This document shows, piece by piece, positions 30,202-39,893 of a stretch of DNA of 64,000 nucleotides. Below the pieces are notes generated by a model, which did not search any database, had not been told where the DNA came from, and saw nothing but the letters and a program-made list of their open reading frames with translations. The first letter of the stretch is position 1; each line of letters starts with the position of its first letter. Both the position numbers and the translations under genes were made by a program. The stretch is from Azoarcus sp. (GTDB lineage Bacteria > Pseudomonadota > Gammaproteobacteria > Burkholderiales > Rhodocyclaceae): positions 1 to 64,000 of the forward strand of contig JAUVVG010000010.1 in the NCBI GenBank assembly GCA_030604735.1. The letters run 5' to 3'.

Positions 30202-30933
30202 TTATGCCGGTGGCGCACGCAGCTTGTGTGCGCTGATAGCTCCGTTTTGCAGAACGAGATAGTGGGCCTGGTCATCCCAGTCGGCCAGCACCCAACGCTC
30301 GCATAGCCGACCGTCCACCTGGTGCAGGTGGCGAGCGGGGCGGTGGGTATGTCCGTGGATGAGGGTGGGGTAGGCATGGCGACGGAGCAGGTCGTCCACC
30401 GCGAGCGGATTGACATCCATGATCTCGGCCATCTTGTCGCGCTTGGCCTGTTCGCTGCGGTTCCGGATTTCGTCGATGAACTGTTTGCGTGTCGTCAGAT
30501 CCTGCGCGAGGAACTGGTCAATCCACTGGGGATTGCGCACTGTGTCGCGATACTGCTGGTAAGCCTGGTCGTCGGTGCACAAGGTGTCGCCATGGCTGAG
30601 CAGGACGTACTGCCCATCCAGTTTGACCAGGCTGGGGTCAGCTAGCAGTGTCATCCCGCATCGTCTGGCGAAGCGCTCGCCGATCAGAAAGTCACGATTG
30701 CCGTGCATGAAGCCTAGCCACACGCCATGGCTCGCCAGCGCGGTCAGCGCGTCGGCGACCGCCGAAATCAGGGGCGAGGCGTCGTCATCGCCGGCCCAGT
30801 ATTCGAACAGATCACCGAGGATGTACAAGGCGTCAGCATCCCGTGCCGGGCCGCTGAGAAATGCGAAAAAGGCCCGAATCGTCTCGGGCCTTTGTTCGCA
30901 CAGATGCAGATCCGAAATGAACAAGACCTTCAT
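30202..30933 (-). CDS. lpxH: UDP-2,3-diacylglucosamine diphosphatase (243 aa)
   Basis: A manganese phosphoesterase that makes lipid X for lipid A. All calcineurin-like motifs are present: SDLHLCE at the N-terminus, GDLFEYWAGDD, GNRDF, HGDTLCTDD and HGHTHRP. Length matches E. coli LpxH (240). It is convergent with metZ (17 nt) and follows ppiB on the minus strand by 36 nt. Confidence 0.96.
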   Translation of the reverse strand: MKVLFISDLHLCEQRPETIRAFFAFLSGPARDADALYILGDLFEYWAGDDDASPLISAVADALTALASHGVWLGFMHGNRDFLIGERFARRCGMTLLADPSLVKLDGQYVLLSHGDTLCTDDQAYQQYRDTVRNPQWIDQFLAQDLTTRKQFIDEIRNRSEQAKRDKMAEIMDVNPLAVDDLLRRHAYPTLIHGHTHRPARHLHQVDGRLCERWVLADWDDQAHYLVLQNGAISAHKLRAPPA

Positions 30934-30969
30934 GGTCGGCTCGGGTCTGGTCGAGTGCGCCAGGCGCGG

Positions 30970-31464
30970 TCAGACGATCTCGGCACGTTCGATGATCACG
31001 TCTTCCACCGGCACGTCCTGATGAAAGCCCTTGGAGCCGGTCTTGACCACGCGGATGCTGTCGACGACTTCCATGCCATCGCTGACCTGGCCGAAGACAC
31101 AGTAGCCCCAGCCTTGAAGGTCCGGTGAGCGATGGTTCAGGAATTCGTTGTCGCCCACATTGATGAAGAACTGCGCGGTCGCCGAATGCGGCTGCTGGGT
31201 GCGCGCCATCGCGATCGAGCCGACCACGTTCTTGAGCCCGTTGTCCGCCTCGTTCTTGATCGGCTCTTCGGTCGGCTTCTGATTCATGCCGGGCTCGAAG
31301 CCACCGCCCTGGATCATGAAACCGTCGATGACACGATGGAAGATGGTATTGTCGTAATGCCCCGCCTTGACATAGGCGAGAAAGTTCTTGACCGTCTCCG
31401 GCGCCTTGTCGGCATCGAGTTCGATCGTGATGGTGCCGTGGTTGGTATGCAGTTTGACTGACAT
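30970..31464 (-). CDS. ppiB: Cytosolic cyclophilin peptidyl-prolyl isomerase (164 aa)
   Basis: It catalyses cis-trans proline isomerisation during folding. Cyclophilin motifs: [29 protein letters not shown] and [14 protein letters not shown]. No signal peptide is present. The ATG at 31464 has CTGGAGAAG upstream. It lies 19 nt after a second, secreted cyclophilin gene of clearly similar sequence, so the pair is a tandem of paralogues for cytosol and periplasm. Confidence 0.95.
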   Translation of the reverse strand: MSVKLHTNHGTITIELDADKAPETVKNFLAYVKAGHYDNTIFHRVIDGFMIQGGGFEPGMNQKPTEEPIKNEADNGLKNVVGSIAMARTQQPHSATAQFFINVGDNEFLNHRSPDLQGWGYCVFGQVSDGMEVVDSIRVVKTGSKGFHQDVPVEDVIIERAEIV

Positions 31465-31483
31465 ATGCTTCTCCAGGTGATTT

Positions 31484-32053
31484 TCAGTTTGCTTGCGCTG
31501 GTTCGACCAGGCGGGCGGATTCGATGAGTACCGGTTCCACCGGTGTGTTCTGGAATGGGCCGACGGTGGTGGTCGGCAGCTTGCCGATTTTCTGAACCAC
31601 GTCGAAACCTTCGGTGACCTTGCCGAATACCGCGTAGCCCCAGCCGTCACGCGACGGGTAGTCGAGCGCACGGTTCGGCACCAGGTTGACGAAGAACTGC
31701 GCCGTTGCCGAGTGCGGATCGTTGGTGCGCGCCATGGCAAGGGTGCCGGGTTCGTTAAGCAGGCCGTTTTTCGCTTCGTTGCGGATTGGCGCACGGGTTG
31801 CCTTTTGTTTCATGCCGGGTTCGAAACCTCCGCCCTGGACCATGAATCCATCGATCACTCGATGGAAGATCGTGCCGTCATAAAAGCCGCTTTCGACATA
31901 TTCGATGAAGTTCGCGACCGACTCCGGTGCCGCGTCCTCGTATAATTCGATCAGGATCGTTCCATGACTGGTCTTCATCTCGACCAGGGATTGCGCGGAC
32001 GCGCTTGTGGTGACGACGATGGCCATGAGCAGGGCGAGGAGGAGATTCTTCAT
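31484..32053 (-). CDS. ppiA: Periplasmic cyclophilin peptidyl-prolyl isomerase (189 aa)
   Basis: A periplasmic folding catalyst. The signal peptide [20 protein letters not shown] is followed by QSLVEM. The cyclophilin core [14 protein letters not shown] and [13 protein letters not shown] follows. The ATG at 32053 was chosen because it starts the signal peptide; an extension to 32113 has no support. It is the first gene of ppiA-ppiB-lpxH and is divergent from cysS. Confidence 0.95.
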   Translation of the reverse strand: MKNLLLALLMAIVVTTSASAQSLVEMKTSHGTILIELYEDAAPESVANFIEYVESGFYDGTIFHRVIDGFMVQGGGFEPGMKQKATRAPIRNEAKNGLLNEPGTLAMARTNDPHSATAQFFVNLVPNRALDYPSRDGWGYAVFGKVTEGFDVVQKIGKLPTTTVGPFQNTPVEPVLIESARLVEPAQAN

Positions 32054-32393
32054 GAGCGGTTCCTGTGGCTGGGAGGTGTCTTGTGGATCCGGTCTCGCGC
32101 GGTCGCCGCGCAAAGACCGGTCATGGCTTCGGCGCAGGCGGGCAGGGCATGGGCGGCCTTGCCCCGGTGTCCGTCGATGTTATGCGGCGAAGGCGTCCAG
32201 GGCTGGCCTGGGCGAGTCCGATTCAGGGGAAAATCATTGTGCTATGATCCCCGGCCGTCGTGGTTGCCGGGTTAAGGGCACGCCCGGATTCTATCAACAG
32301 GCCCGGGTTGGCACAATCCGGCCCTGAAGTGGGCTGTAGTCCGCAGTCGCGGCCAGCCGCCATCGCGTCGCGAATTCATTCTGGATCGATCTC
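32054..32393. other. Divergent ppiA/cysS intergenic region (340 bp)
   Basis: It holds no credible gene. On the plus strand TATGAT (32243-32248) is the best -10 candidate for cysS, without a clear -35 hexamer. No tRNA, T-box or other leader structure is evident. Promoters for both directions must lie here. Confidence 0.5.
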
Positions 32394-33770
32394 ATGCTGA
32401 CCATACACAACACGCTCACCCGCAAGAAGGAAGTCTTTGTCCCTATCGTGGCGGGAAAGGTGCGGATGTATGTTTGTGGCATGACGGTCTATGACTACTG
32501 CCACCTCGGTCACGCCAGGGTACTCGTGGTTTTCGACATGGTGACCCGCTGGTTGAGGGCCTCCGGATTCGACGTCACCTATGTCCGCAACATCACCGAC
32601 ATCGACGACAAGATCATCCGTCGTGCCGGTGAGCGCGGGGAATCGATTCGGACGCTGACCGACCGCTTCATCGCGGCGATGCATGAAGATGCCGATGCGC
32701 TGGGTGTGTTGCGGCCGGATCATGAGCCGCGTGCGACCGATTACGTCGATAGCATGCAATCGCTGATTGCCAGGCTGCATGAGAAGGGGTTGGCCTATGT
32801 CGCCGAGAACCGCGATGTATGTTACGCGGTCAGGAAGTTCGACGGATACGGCAAGCTTTCCGGTAAATCGATAGACGAGTTGCGCGCCGGCGAACGTGTC
32901 GAGGTTTCGGGCGACAAGCGTGATCCGCTCGATTTCGTGCTGTGGAAGCATGCGCGCGAGGACGAGCCCGAAGAGGTCAAGTGGTCCTCGCCGTGGGGTT
33001 CGGGCAGGCCAGGCTGGCATATCGAGTGCTCGGCGATGAGTAGCGACTTGCTCGGCGAACATTTCGACATTCACGGTGGCGGACAGGATCTCCAGTTTCC
33101 ACATCACGAGAACGAGATCGCGCAGTCGGAAGGCGCCCATGGCCATGCCTTCGTCAACTTCTGGATGCACAATGGCTTTGTGCGGGTGGATGACGAGAAG
33201 ATGTCCAAGTCACTGGGCAATTTTTTCACGATTCGCGAGGTTCTCGCCAAGTACGATCCGGAAGTGGTGCGTTTCTTCATACTTCGTGCCCATTACCGGA
33301 GTCCGTTGAACTACTCCGATGCGCACCTGGACGACGCCCGCAGCGCGTTGACCCGTCTCTATACCGCCTTGAAGAATGTCGAAGGGGCGAAGGCATCGGT
33401 AGACTGGGATGAACCCCATGCCGTGCGATTCAAGGCGGCGATGGACGACGACTTCAATACCGCCGAAGCGGTAGCGGTCTTGTTCGACCTGGCCAACGAG
33501 GCCAACCGGACCGGATCCATCGCGATCGCGTCCCAACTCAAAGGGCTCGCTGGCGTCCTCGGATTGCTGACCCGGGAGGCGCGGGTCTACCTTCAAGGCA
33601 GCGAGGCGGCAGATGGGGACGCTGCCGCGATCGAGAAGTCTATCGAGCAGCGCGCTGCGGCGAAGAAGGCGCGCGACTTTGCCGAGGCCGATCGAATCAG
33701 GGCCGAACTTCTGGCGCGAGGCATCGTGCTGGAGGATTCGGCCCAGGGCACCACCTGGCGGCGTGCGTGA
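32394..33770 (+). CDS. cysS: Cysteinyl-tRNA synthetase (458 aa)
   Basis: A class I aminoacyl-tRNA synthetase that charges tRNA-Cys. The zinc cysteine in [10 protein letters not shown] comes first, followed by the HIGH-type motif HLGH and the KMSKS loop in [13 protein letters not shown]. The sequence [10 protein letters not shown] carries further zinc ligands. Length matches E. coli CysS (461). It is divergent from ppiA. Confidence 0.97.
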   Translation: MLTIHNTLTRKKEVFVPIVAGKVRMYVCGMTVYDYCHLGHARVLVVFDMVTRWLRASGFDVTYVRNITDIDDKIIRRAGERGESIRTLTDRFIAAMHEDADALGVLRPDHEPRATDYVDSMQSLIARLHEKGLAYVAENRDVCYAVRKFDGYGKLSGKSIDELRAGERVEVSGDKRDPLDFVLWKHAREDEPEEVKWSSPWGSGRPGWHIECSAMSSDLLGEHFDIHGGGQDLQFPHHENEIAQSEGAHGHAFVNFWMHNGFVRVDDEKMSKSLGNFFTIREVLAKYDPEVVRFFILRAHYRSPLNYSDAHLDDARSALTRLYTALKNVEGAKASVDWDEPHAVRFKAAMDDDFNTAEAVAVLFDLANEANRTGSIAIASQLKGLAGVLGLLTREARVYLQGSEAADGDAAAIEKSIEQRAAAKKARDFAEADRIRAELLARGIVLEDSAQGTTWRRA

Positions 33771-33892
33771 TCAACCCGGCTTGTTACAAAAAATATCGCC
33801 CGACGGGTCATTTTCAACGTTAAATCAGCCGCTTATTCATGGATTTACCGAAGGTGAGAGTTGAGCGCCGGCCGTACTTTGGTGTTAAACTT

Positions 33893-33927
33893 GCAACAAT
33901 TTTGTTGCTCCGATTCGATTTTGTTGC
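33893..33927. repeat. Cluster of GCAACAA/TTGTTGC motifs upstream of the M23 gene
   Basis: GCAACAA (33893-33899) and TTGTTGC (33902-33908) form an inverted repeat with a 2-nt centre, and a third copy in the same direction lies at 33921-33927. The cluster lies in an A+T-rich stretch of the 232-bp cysS-M23 spacer, 75-110 bp before the start. It may be a promoter or operator zone; no regulator is identified. Confidence 0.35.
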
Positions 33928-34002
33928 AATGCAATAAATCTATTCGGATTCGCGGCGCTCGCATGTACCGTGCTGGCGCCCGTCATTTTCAGGAGGACAT
34001 GG

Positions 34003-35070
34003 ATGGCGCTTGTCATTCTTTCCGCCGAGTCGATGACCCGCTCCAGAACGCGCACGGTCAGTGTGAAGGCGTTTCTGGGCACCCTTCTCGGTGGCATGTC
34101 GATCGTACTCGCGGGCGGTGTCTGGGTCGGCTACGGCTTGAGCAAGACCCAGCTCGCTTTACCGGATGGGCCGATCGCATCGGCTCACGCCTTCTCTTCC
34201 GATACGCTCCCAAGCGCGGAATCGCGCGACATCGTTCTGCCATCGGCGGTTGAGGACAAGCCGTTCGCGCTAGGGTCGGGCTTCACCCTGCCGGCGGAGA
34301 GCCGACATCTGGTCGAACGCTTCGGTGAATTGTCAGGTCGCATGATCCAGCTCGAAACAGAAGCGCTGGAGTTGGCCACGAGAATCGGTGTCATCGAAGA
34401 ATTCGAGGAGCGGATCCGGCCCGAGGAGACCATCGATGTGCCACTGGGCCGGGAGGCGCTCACTCCGCCGGGCTCTCCGTCCGGTGGCCCGATGCTGCGT
34501 CCGCTGGAGGGCGAGTCCAGGGTCATCGACCCTCATGCCGGCAACGAGCTGAGCGATCTGCTCAAGACGCCTTTGTCGGAGGATTTGAGCCGTATCGAGC
34601 AGGACATAGAACGGCTGACGGAAGTGCTGTCCGAACTGGACTCCTTGGCCACCTCCATGAGTCATGCCCAGATGGCTTTCCCCGGGCGCAAACCGGTGCA
34701 TCAGGTCGCCATCACCTCCGGTTTCGGCAATCGGGTTGACCCGATCAATCGGCGCCGCGCCTTTCATAGCGGTGTCGACTTCCCGGCGCCGCGGGGTACG
34801 CCTATATACGCCAGTGCCGGTGGCAAGGTCATTTACGCCGCCAATCGGCGCCACTACGGCCTGACCGTCGAGATCGATCATGGCGGTGGTCTGGTGACGC
34901 GCTATGCCCACGCCTCGAAGCTGCTGGTCAAGAAGGGGCAGGTCGTTTTTCCCGGCGAGGAAATCGCCCATATCGGCTCGACCGGCCGCTCCACCGGCCC
35001 GCACCTGCACTTCGAGATTCTGAAGGATGGGCATTTCGTCGATCCCGCTATCTACCTGGCCCGATTCTGA
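34003..35070 (+). CDS. M23-family peptidoglycan endopeptidase, membrane anchored (355 aa)
   Basis: A LytM/M23 metallopeptidase predicted to cut peptide cross-links in peptidoglycan. It has a cytoplasmic head, one membrane helix at about 28-50, a helical stalk (about 100-220) and a C-terminal M23 domain. The zinc motif HSGVD, the YAH motif and HLHFE are intact, so it should be active. AGGAGG lies 6 nt before the ATG at 34003. With the downstream coiled-coil protein and bactofilin it forms a likely cell-shape module of the kind described for bactofilin-LmdC and Csd/CcmA systems. Confidence 0.9.
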   Translation: MALVILSAESMTRSRTRTVSVKAFLGTLLGGMSIVLAGGVWVGYGLSKTQLALPDGPIASAHAFSSDTLPSAESRDIVLPSAVEDKPFALGSGFTLPAESRHLVERFGELSGRMIQLETEALELATRIGVIEEFEERIRPEETIDVPLGREALTPPGSPSGGPMLRPLEGESRVIDPHAGNELSDLLKTPLSEDLSRIEQDIERLTEVLSELDSLATSMSHAQMAFPGRKPVHQVAITSGFGNRVDPINRRRAFHSGVDFPAPRGTPIYASAGGKVIYAANRRHYGLTVEIDHGGGLVTRYAHASKLLVKKGQVVFPGEEIAHIGSTGRSTGPHLHFEILKDGHFVDPAIYLARF

Positions 35071-35082
35071 TTAAGCTGACTC

Positions 35083-35454
35083 ATGTTTTCGAGATTGGGC
35101 CGAGCGGGCTCTGACCTCGCTGGTGCCGAACTCGTCCTGACGTCGAAGCGCAGCCCGTGGGCCTTCGTCGGACCCGTTGCGGCCATCATCGCCCTGATCG
35201 CGCTGCTTGTCGTCGGTGTGATCTACATCGAACAGCGCACGGCGGTCGATCTGATGATCGAACAGCTGGAGTTCGAGAAAGCTGCGCTCGAGCAGCGCAA
35301 CCGGGAACTCGAGCAAACTGCGGAAAGGGCCTTGCTGGACCTCGAGATCTCTGCGGTGACCCAGCTCGAACTTGAGCGCCAGCTCGTCGTGCTCAACGAG
35401 CAACTGAAGCAACTCAAGGAAGAGTTGGAATTCGTCAAGAACGCCGGCAACTGA
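35083..35454 (+). CDS. Single-pass membrane coiled-coil protein (123 aa, unknown function)
   Basis: It has a basic cytoplasmic head with KRSPW, one membrane helix at about 27-47 (PVAAIIALIALLVVGVIYI), then a continuous heptad-rich helix of Glu, Leu and Gln to the end. I do not recognise it with confidence; it may be a short relative of the DUF6776 proteins found next to bactofilins. It lies 12 nt after the M23 gene and 41 nt before the bactofilin gene. A linker role between peptidase and bactofilin is an inference from position. Confidence 0.75.
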   Translation: MFSRLGRAGSDLAGAELVLTSKRSPWAFVGPVAAIIALIALLVVGVIYIEQRTAVDLMIEQLEFEKAALEQRNRELEQTAERALLDLEISAVTQLELERQLVVLNEQLKQLKEELEFVKNAGN

Positions 35455-35495
35455 CCCTGACGTAGTCGTTGTCCCAGCCATGCAAGGAGGTTCCG

Positions 35496-36167
35496 ATGTT
35501 CGGAAAGAAGCAAAAGAAGAACGCGGTCGAGGTGACCAAACTGTCGAGCTTGATCGCGGACAACCTCCATATTGTCGGCGATGTTCACTTCAACGGTGGA
35601 TTGCGGGTCGATGGACGGATAGAGGGCAATGTTCTTGGAAAACGTGGCGAGAAAAGCCTGATCGTACTCAGCGAGAAGGGTTGCATCGTCGGGAGGGTGC
35701 ACGCCTTCGATGCCATCATCAACGGGTCAGTCTCCGGCGATCTGGAAGTCGAGCACTTCCTCGAATTGCAGCCGGGCGCCAGGGTGTCCGGCAATATCTC
35801 CTACCGTCAGTTGCAGATGGAGTGCGGGGCGACCGTGGAAGGCAATCTGGTGCGGGTCGAAGCGCAAAACGCGGGGGCTGACAAGGCCGCGGCGACGAAC
35901 AGCCCCAGGGCTGCAGCGCCGGCTGAACGGACCGGACAGGCTTCCTCGTCTGCGGCAAGGGCTGGCGTGGAGGATGCCAGATCGGCTGCATTGGCCGTTC
36001 GAGACGAGCAGCTGGAGTCTGTCAAAGCATCATCCCAGGCGGCGACCTCGGCCGCTGGCGCGGCGGCGGCCACCGCGAGCCGTTCGGTGCTTCCCAGAAG
36101 AAGTGACGCTCAGCCCGTTGCCAGTCCCGCACCGCCGATGCCCAGTACCGATCCGGTGACGCGTTGA
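35496..36167 (+). CDS. Bactofilin (223 aa)
   Basis: A polymerising beta-helical cytoskeletal protein. The core at about residues 18-120 shows repeating short beta units (GDVHFNGGLRVDGRIEGNV, GSVSGDLEVEH, GARVSGNISY). A disordered Ala/Ser-rich tail of about 100 residues follows, longer than in many bactofilins. AAGGAGG precedes the ATG at 35496. Position after the M23 peptidase supports a role in localised wall remodelling. Confidence 0.94.
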   Translation: MFGKKQKKNAVEVTKLSSLIADNLHIVGDVHFNGGLRVDGRIEGNVLGKRGEKSLIVLSEKGCIVGRVHAFDAIINGSVSGDLEVEHFLELQPGARVSGNISYRQLQMECGATVEGNLVRVEAQNAGADKAAATNSPRAAAPAERTGQASSSAARAGVEDARSAALAVRDEQLESVKASSQAATSAAGAAAATASRSVLPRRSDAQPVASPAPPMPSTDPVTR

Positions 36168-36199
36168 GCAATCACCGGGCGCTAGTGCGAAACCCTTGC

Positions 36200-37882
36200 T
36201 CAGTGGGGGGAAGGCTGGGTCGTTTCTGGTGTTTTCGTGGCTTCTGCAGGCGGGGCTGATTCCGACACCGGCTCCGGCTCCGGACCAGGTTCAGTCACCG
36301 CCTCCAGCTCTGGACCAGGTTCCGCTTCCGCCTCGGGCAGTTGCCTGAACAGCGCGACGCCGCCCTTACTGTAGATCAATTCGACATTTTCGGCGGGTAC
36401 CCGGTCGATCCGGGTCAGCGCTACCTCGCCGGCCTCCGGGGCGCGACTGGGAGTGACCGCTTCACGATAGACGCTGAAACTCGGCGCGGTGAACCGCCAG
36501 CTCACCACGGGCTCATCGAGTTCCTTCGCGATCAGCGCAGCCTCCTTGACCGGTCCCTGAAGTACCGCTCCAAACCAGGGCGTGACCGCAAGGCTCAGCA
36601 CGACGACCTGGGTCGTCGCCGCGAGCACCAGTTTGTGCGCGATCGGCGCGCTCCAGCGTTTCGCCACCCACAGCCAAATCAGCAATCCACCCAGCGTGAC
36701 CGCGTAGTATTCCAGCCCGGATTCGCTGAATGCCAGCGCGAGCTGGGCGCGATAGAACGCATTGCCGGCGCTGCTCTGCGCGAGCAGAATGAAGATCAGC
36801 GGTAGCAGGGGGAGTAGCGCCAACACCGCGGTCGGTGCGACGAAATGCGCCCAGCGATGGCTTAGCGTCTGGTGATGCGCGGCGATCAACAGGAACAGTG
36901 GTGTCGCCCCGTAAAGGACGTAGTGCGGCAGTTTGGTGCCGGACAAGGAGAAGAAGATGATGACGAAACCGGCCCAAAGCCAAAGGAACCGGTTCAGTGA
37001 CGAGGCGTAGTCGGACTTGATCCTGACTAGCGTCGCGATCAAGGGACCGCTCCATGGCAGCAGCAGCGCCGGTACCGCCAAGGCGTAGTAGAAGATCCCG
37101 CCGGCGTGTCCCTGCAGCGTACTGGAGAACCGCTCGACGTTGTGCTTGATGAAAAAGCCGTCGATGAAGTCCTGGCCATGAATGAACAGCGCGACGGCAT
37201 ACCAGGGCACGACCAGCAGCGCGAGGATGATCCAGCCCTTGGGGTCGAAAACCGACCGCAACCAGCGCTTCCACTCGCCCTGGGTCGCGCAGTAGAGAAA
37301 GGTCACGGTGCCCGGTACCAGCAGCGCGATCGGACCTTTGGTCAGGAAGCCCAGCCCGATCCAGACATAGCTGCGCAACAAGGGCGCTCGCTCGCCGGTT
37401 TCCAGATGTCGCCAGGCATCGAACAAGGCCAGCGCGAGAAGCAGGTTGAGCAAGCCATCGGCGGTCGCGGCGCGGCCGATCACGAAGGGTCCGAGGGCGG
37501 TCGCCGAGACTGCCAACGCGATGATCGCGGCATCCGGGCCGAAACGCTTGCGCGCGAAATGCCAGGTCGCATAGCTCCACAGCGCGGCCGAGATGGCGGA
37601 CGGAAGCCGGAAGGCCCATTCGTTTACACCGAAAATCAGATAGCCGATGGCCTGGAACCAATACACCAGGATGGGCTTGTCGAACCGTGGCTCGCCGTTG
37701 AGGTAGGTGGTCCGGAAGTCTCCGCGTTCGAACATCTCGCGGGTGGCTTCCGAGAACGCACCTTCATCGACGTCGAACAGCGGTGCGCCCCCCAGACGCA
37801 GGAAGAACGAGACGATGGGCAGTGAAAAGATCAGCAGTGTCAGCAAGGCCAACTGGTGCTTGGGCGAAAACAGTGGATTCAT
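36200..37882 (-). CDS. ArnT-like (GT83) membrane glycosyltransferase (560 aa)
   Basis: An integral inner-membrane transferase of the ArnT/PMT superfamily that moves a sugar from undecaprenyl phosphate to lipid A or another envelope acceptor. About 11-12 membrane segments are visible. The first periplasmic loop has the acidic motif FDVDEGAFSEATREM, and GEPRFDKPILVYWFQ follows. The C-terminus ends in an unusual Pro/Glu-rich tail of about 50 residues. It lies 5 nt after the GT2 gene. No L-Ara4N biosynthesis genes are present here, so another sugar (as in Bordetella LgmA/LgmB) is possible. Confidence 0.87.
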   Translation of the reverse strand: MNPLFSPKHQLALLTLLIFSLPIVSFFLRLGGAPLFDVDEGAFSEATREMFERGDFRTTYLNGEPRFDKPILVYWFQAIGYLIFGVNEWAFRLPSAISAALWSYATWHFARKRFGPDAAIIALAVSATALGPFVIGRAATADGLLNLLLALALFDAWRHLETGERAPLLRSYVWIGLGFLTKGPIALLVPGTVTFLYCATQGEWKRWLRSVFDPKGWIILALLVVPWYAVALFIHGQDFIDGFFIKHNVERFSSTLQGHAGGIFYYALAVPALLLPWSGPLIATLVRIKSDYASSLNRFLWLWAGFVIIFFSLSGTKLPHYVLYGATPLFLLIAAHHQTLSHRWAHFVAPTAVLALLPLLPLIFILLAQSSAGNAFYRAQLALAFSESGLEYYAVTLGGLLIWLWVAKRWSAPIAHKLVLAATTQVVVLSLAVTPWFGAVLQGPVKEAALIAKELDEPVVSWRFTAPSFSVYREAVTPSRAPEAGEVALTRIDRVPAENVELIYSKGGVALFRQLPEAEAEPGPELEAVTEPGPEPEPVSESAPPAEATKTPETTQPSPH

Positions 37883-37887
37883 GGGGG

Positions 37888-38958
37888 TTATGCTCGGGGC
37901 GGGGAGGAGGGTTCGAGCGACTCGGGCTTGTACCAGGCCTGGTCATACTCGAGTTCGCCTCGTTCACGGGCGAGGTAGGCGCGCGAACTGCCGGACTCGA
38001 AATAAATGCGTGTCAGCAATTCGGCGAGTACGCCGGATGTCACCATCTGCACCCCGGCGATCAGCAGGAAGAAGCCACCGAACAGCATCGGCCGGGTGCC
38101 GATCGATTCGCCAAAGAAGACCTTGAGGCCAAGCATGTAGGCCAGGATCAGCGAGCCCAGCGTGCCCAGGACGATGCCGATTCCGCCGAAGAAATGCCCG
38201 GGACGGGTCCGGTAGCGCATGAAGAAATAGACGAAGACGAGGTCGAGCACGACCCGGAAGGTGCGCGAGATCCCGTACTTGGATTCACCAAAGACACGTG
38301 GATGGTGGTTCACCACCTCCTGCGCGATCCGCTTGGGCGTGGTGACCGTGGCGAGCCAGGCCGGGATGAAACGGTGCATCTCGCCGTAAAGCCGGACATT
38401 CTTGATCGCACTGGCCCTGAATACCTTCAGGCTGCAACCGTAGTCCTTGAGTTGAACGCCGGTCATGCGGGCGATCAGACGGTTGGCGATACGCGACGGG
38501 ATCTTGCGCAACAGCAGTCCGTCCTGTCGGTTCTTGCGCCAACCGGCGACCAGGTCGAGATCCTCGGTCAGCAGCCGTTTGACCATTCTGGGACTGTCGA
38601 TCGGGTCGTTCTGGAGGTCGCCATCCATCGTGACCACCACGCTGCCGCGGGCCGCATCTAGCCCGGCCTGCATGGCCGCGGTCTGCTTGAAGTTGCGCAC
38701 CAGTTCGACCACCCGCACGTGCGGACCATATTGCTCGGCGCAACGCGCGAGTTCGTCCGGCGTGCTGTCCGAGCTACCGTCATCGACCAGAACGACCTCC
38801 CACGGCCAGGGGTAGGGGCCGAGTGCGAGGTGGATCCGTTCTAGCAACGGCTCTACGTTTTCGGCCTCGTTGTACAAGGGCACGACGATGGAAAGTCGGT
38901 GCTCCGGTAGTCCGTCCGGGATCTGGGGTTCTGCGTGGGGAAGCGGTGGTTTCGTCAT
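37888..38958 (-). CDS. Polyprenyl-phosphate glycosyltransferase, GT2 family (356 aa)
   Basis: An ArnC/DPM1-like enzyme that loads a sugar onto undecaprenyl phosphate. The nucleotide-sugar site is LSIVVPLYNEAENVEPLL, the metal site is VTMDGDLQNDP, and two C-terminal membrane helices lie near 235-255 and 265-290. It overlaps the upstream flippase-like gene at ATGA and is followed by the ArnT-like gene, its likely acceptor-side partner. The sugar is not determined by the sequence. Confidence 0.9.
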   Translation of the reverse strand: MTKPPLPHAEPQIPDGLPEHRLSIVVPLYNEAENVEPLLERIHLALGPYPWPWEVVLVDDGSSDSTPDELARCAEQYGPHVRVVELVRNFKQTAAMQAGLDAARGSVVVTMDGDLQNDPIDSPRMVKRLLTEDLDLVAGWRKNRQDGLLLRKIPSRIANRLIARMTGVQLKDYGCSLKVFRASAIKNVRLYGEMHRFIPAWLATVTTPKRIAQEVVNHHPRVFGESKYGISRTFRVVLDLVFVYFFMRYRTRPGHFFGGIGIVLGTLGSLILAYMLGLKVFFGESIGTRPMLFGGFFLLIAGVQMVTSGVLAELLTRIYFESGSSRAYLARERGELEYDQAWYKPESLEPSSPPRA

Positions 38959-39893
38959 CGGGTTCGAAAGTCGTCTGAATCCTGGTCTGGTGGGTGGTCG
39001 GATCCGCTGCCTGCCCGGCTGGGGAGCAGCCAGGCGAATGCGCCTGCGCTCAGTGCGGAACCGATCACGACAAGGTGCAAGACAAGCGCTGCCTTGAGCC
39101 CCTGTTCGAGCATTATCCCATGCGGAAGCATTGCCGCGCTCGCACCCGCCTCGTAGGTGCCGAAACCCGCCACGCCTTGCACTGGCAGAATCGATGCAAG
39201 CTCGGCACCCAGCACACCCGCACTACCCACCGCGAGCGGAGCGACCAGCAGTTTTGCCAGCAGCCATGCCTGAACCGCCAGTTTGACCATCCAGTTGGCT
39301 ATCGTCCACAGCCATCCCAGTCGTGCATGGCGGGTCGATTCGGCAAAGGCGAGGCGTACCTTCTCTACCTTGGCCAGCAAGGGCCCCCGGTCAGCCGTGG
39401 CGACCGGTCGGGTCCGATTCGCCCAGCGTGGCAAAGCCCAGGCGACGAGCACCAGGAACGCCACTGCCACGAAGCGCACCGGCAGCGGAAGACCGGGCCA
39501 CACCATGGCAGCGATCGCCATGACGACGAAGGCGTCCTGCAATCGAAACCAGAACAGCGAGGCGAGGGCTCGCGTGAGCGGGGTGCCGAAGGCTTGCCGC
39601 AACAACAGTGGAAAAGCGGCCTCGCCACCCCTAAACGGGATGATGTTCACCATCGCGTTATGGATCAGAACGATACGAAGACAGGGGATGAAGCGCGCCG
39701 CGCCATCCCGCCTGAACTCATCGAACACCCGCAAGGCCCTGAGCAGATAGCTCGTGAAGAGACCAACCAGCGCAATCGCCAGCATGCCCGGGCTGATACG
39801 TTGCAACACCTCTATGAAAGCGCGCCAGCGCCCGTCTGCGAGCAGCCAGGCGAACAGGGCCAGCGTGAGTGAGACCGCGACGATCCGTTTCAT
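38955..39893 (-). CDS. UPF0104 / LPG-synthase-type membrane protein, flippase-like (312 aa)
   Basis: An integral membrane protein of the lysylphosphatidylglycerol-synthase TM family (about eight helices) without an aminoacyl-transferase domain. Typical sequences are LRALRVFDEFRR, NIIPFRGGEAAFPLLLR and PVQGVAGFGTYE. Such proteins are proposed lipid or lipid-sugar flippases. The start at 39893 begins the first helix; an ATG at 39956 is possible, and neither has a strong ribosome site. It overlaps the GT2 gene, so translocation of a lipid-linked sugar is a plausible but unproved role. Confidence 0.82.
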   Translation of the reverse strand: MKRIVAVSLTLALFAWLLADGRWRAFIEVLQRISPGMLAIALVGLFTSYLLRALRVFDEFRRDGAARFIPCLRIVLIHNAMVNIIPFRGGEAAFPLLLRQAFGTPLTRALASLFWFRLQDAFVVMAIAAMVWPGLPLPVRFVAVAFLVLVAWALPRWANRTRPVATADRGPLLAKVEKVRLAFAESTRHARLGWLWTIANWMVKLAVQAWLLAKLLVAPLAVGSAGVLGAELASILPVQGVAGFGTYEAGASAAMLPHGIMLEQGLKAALVLHLVVIGSALSAGAFAWLLPSRAGSGSDHPPDQDSDDFRTR

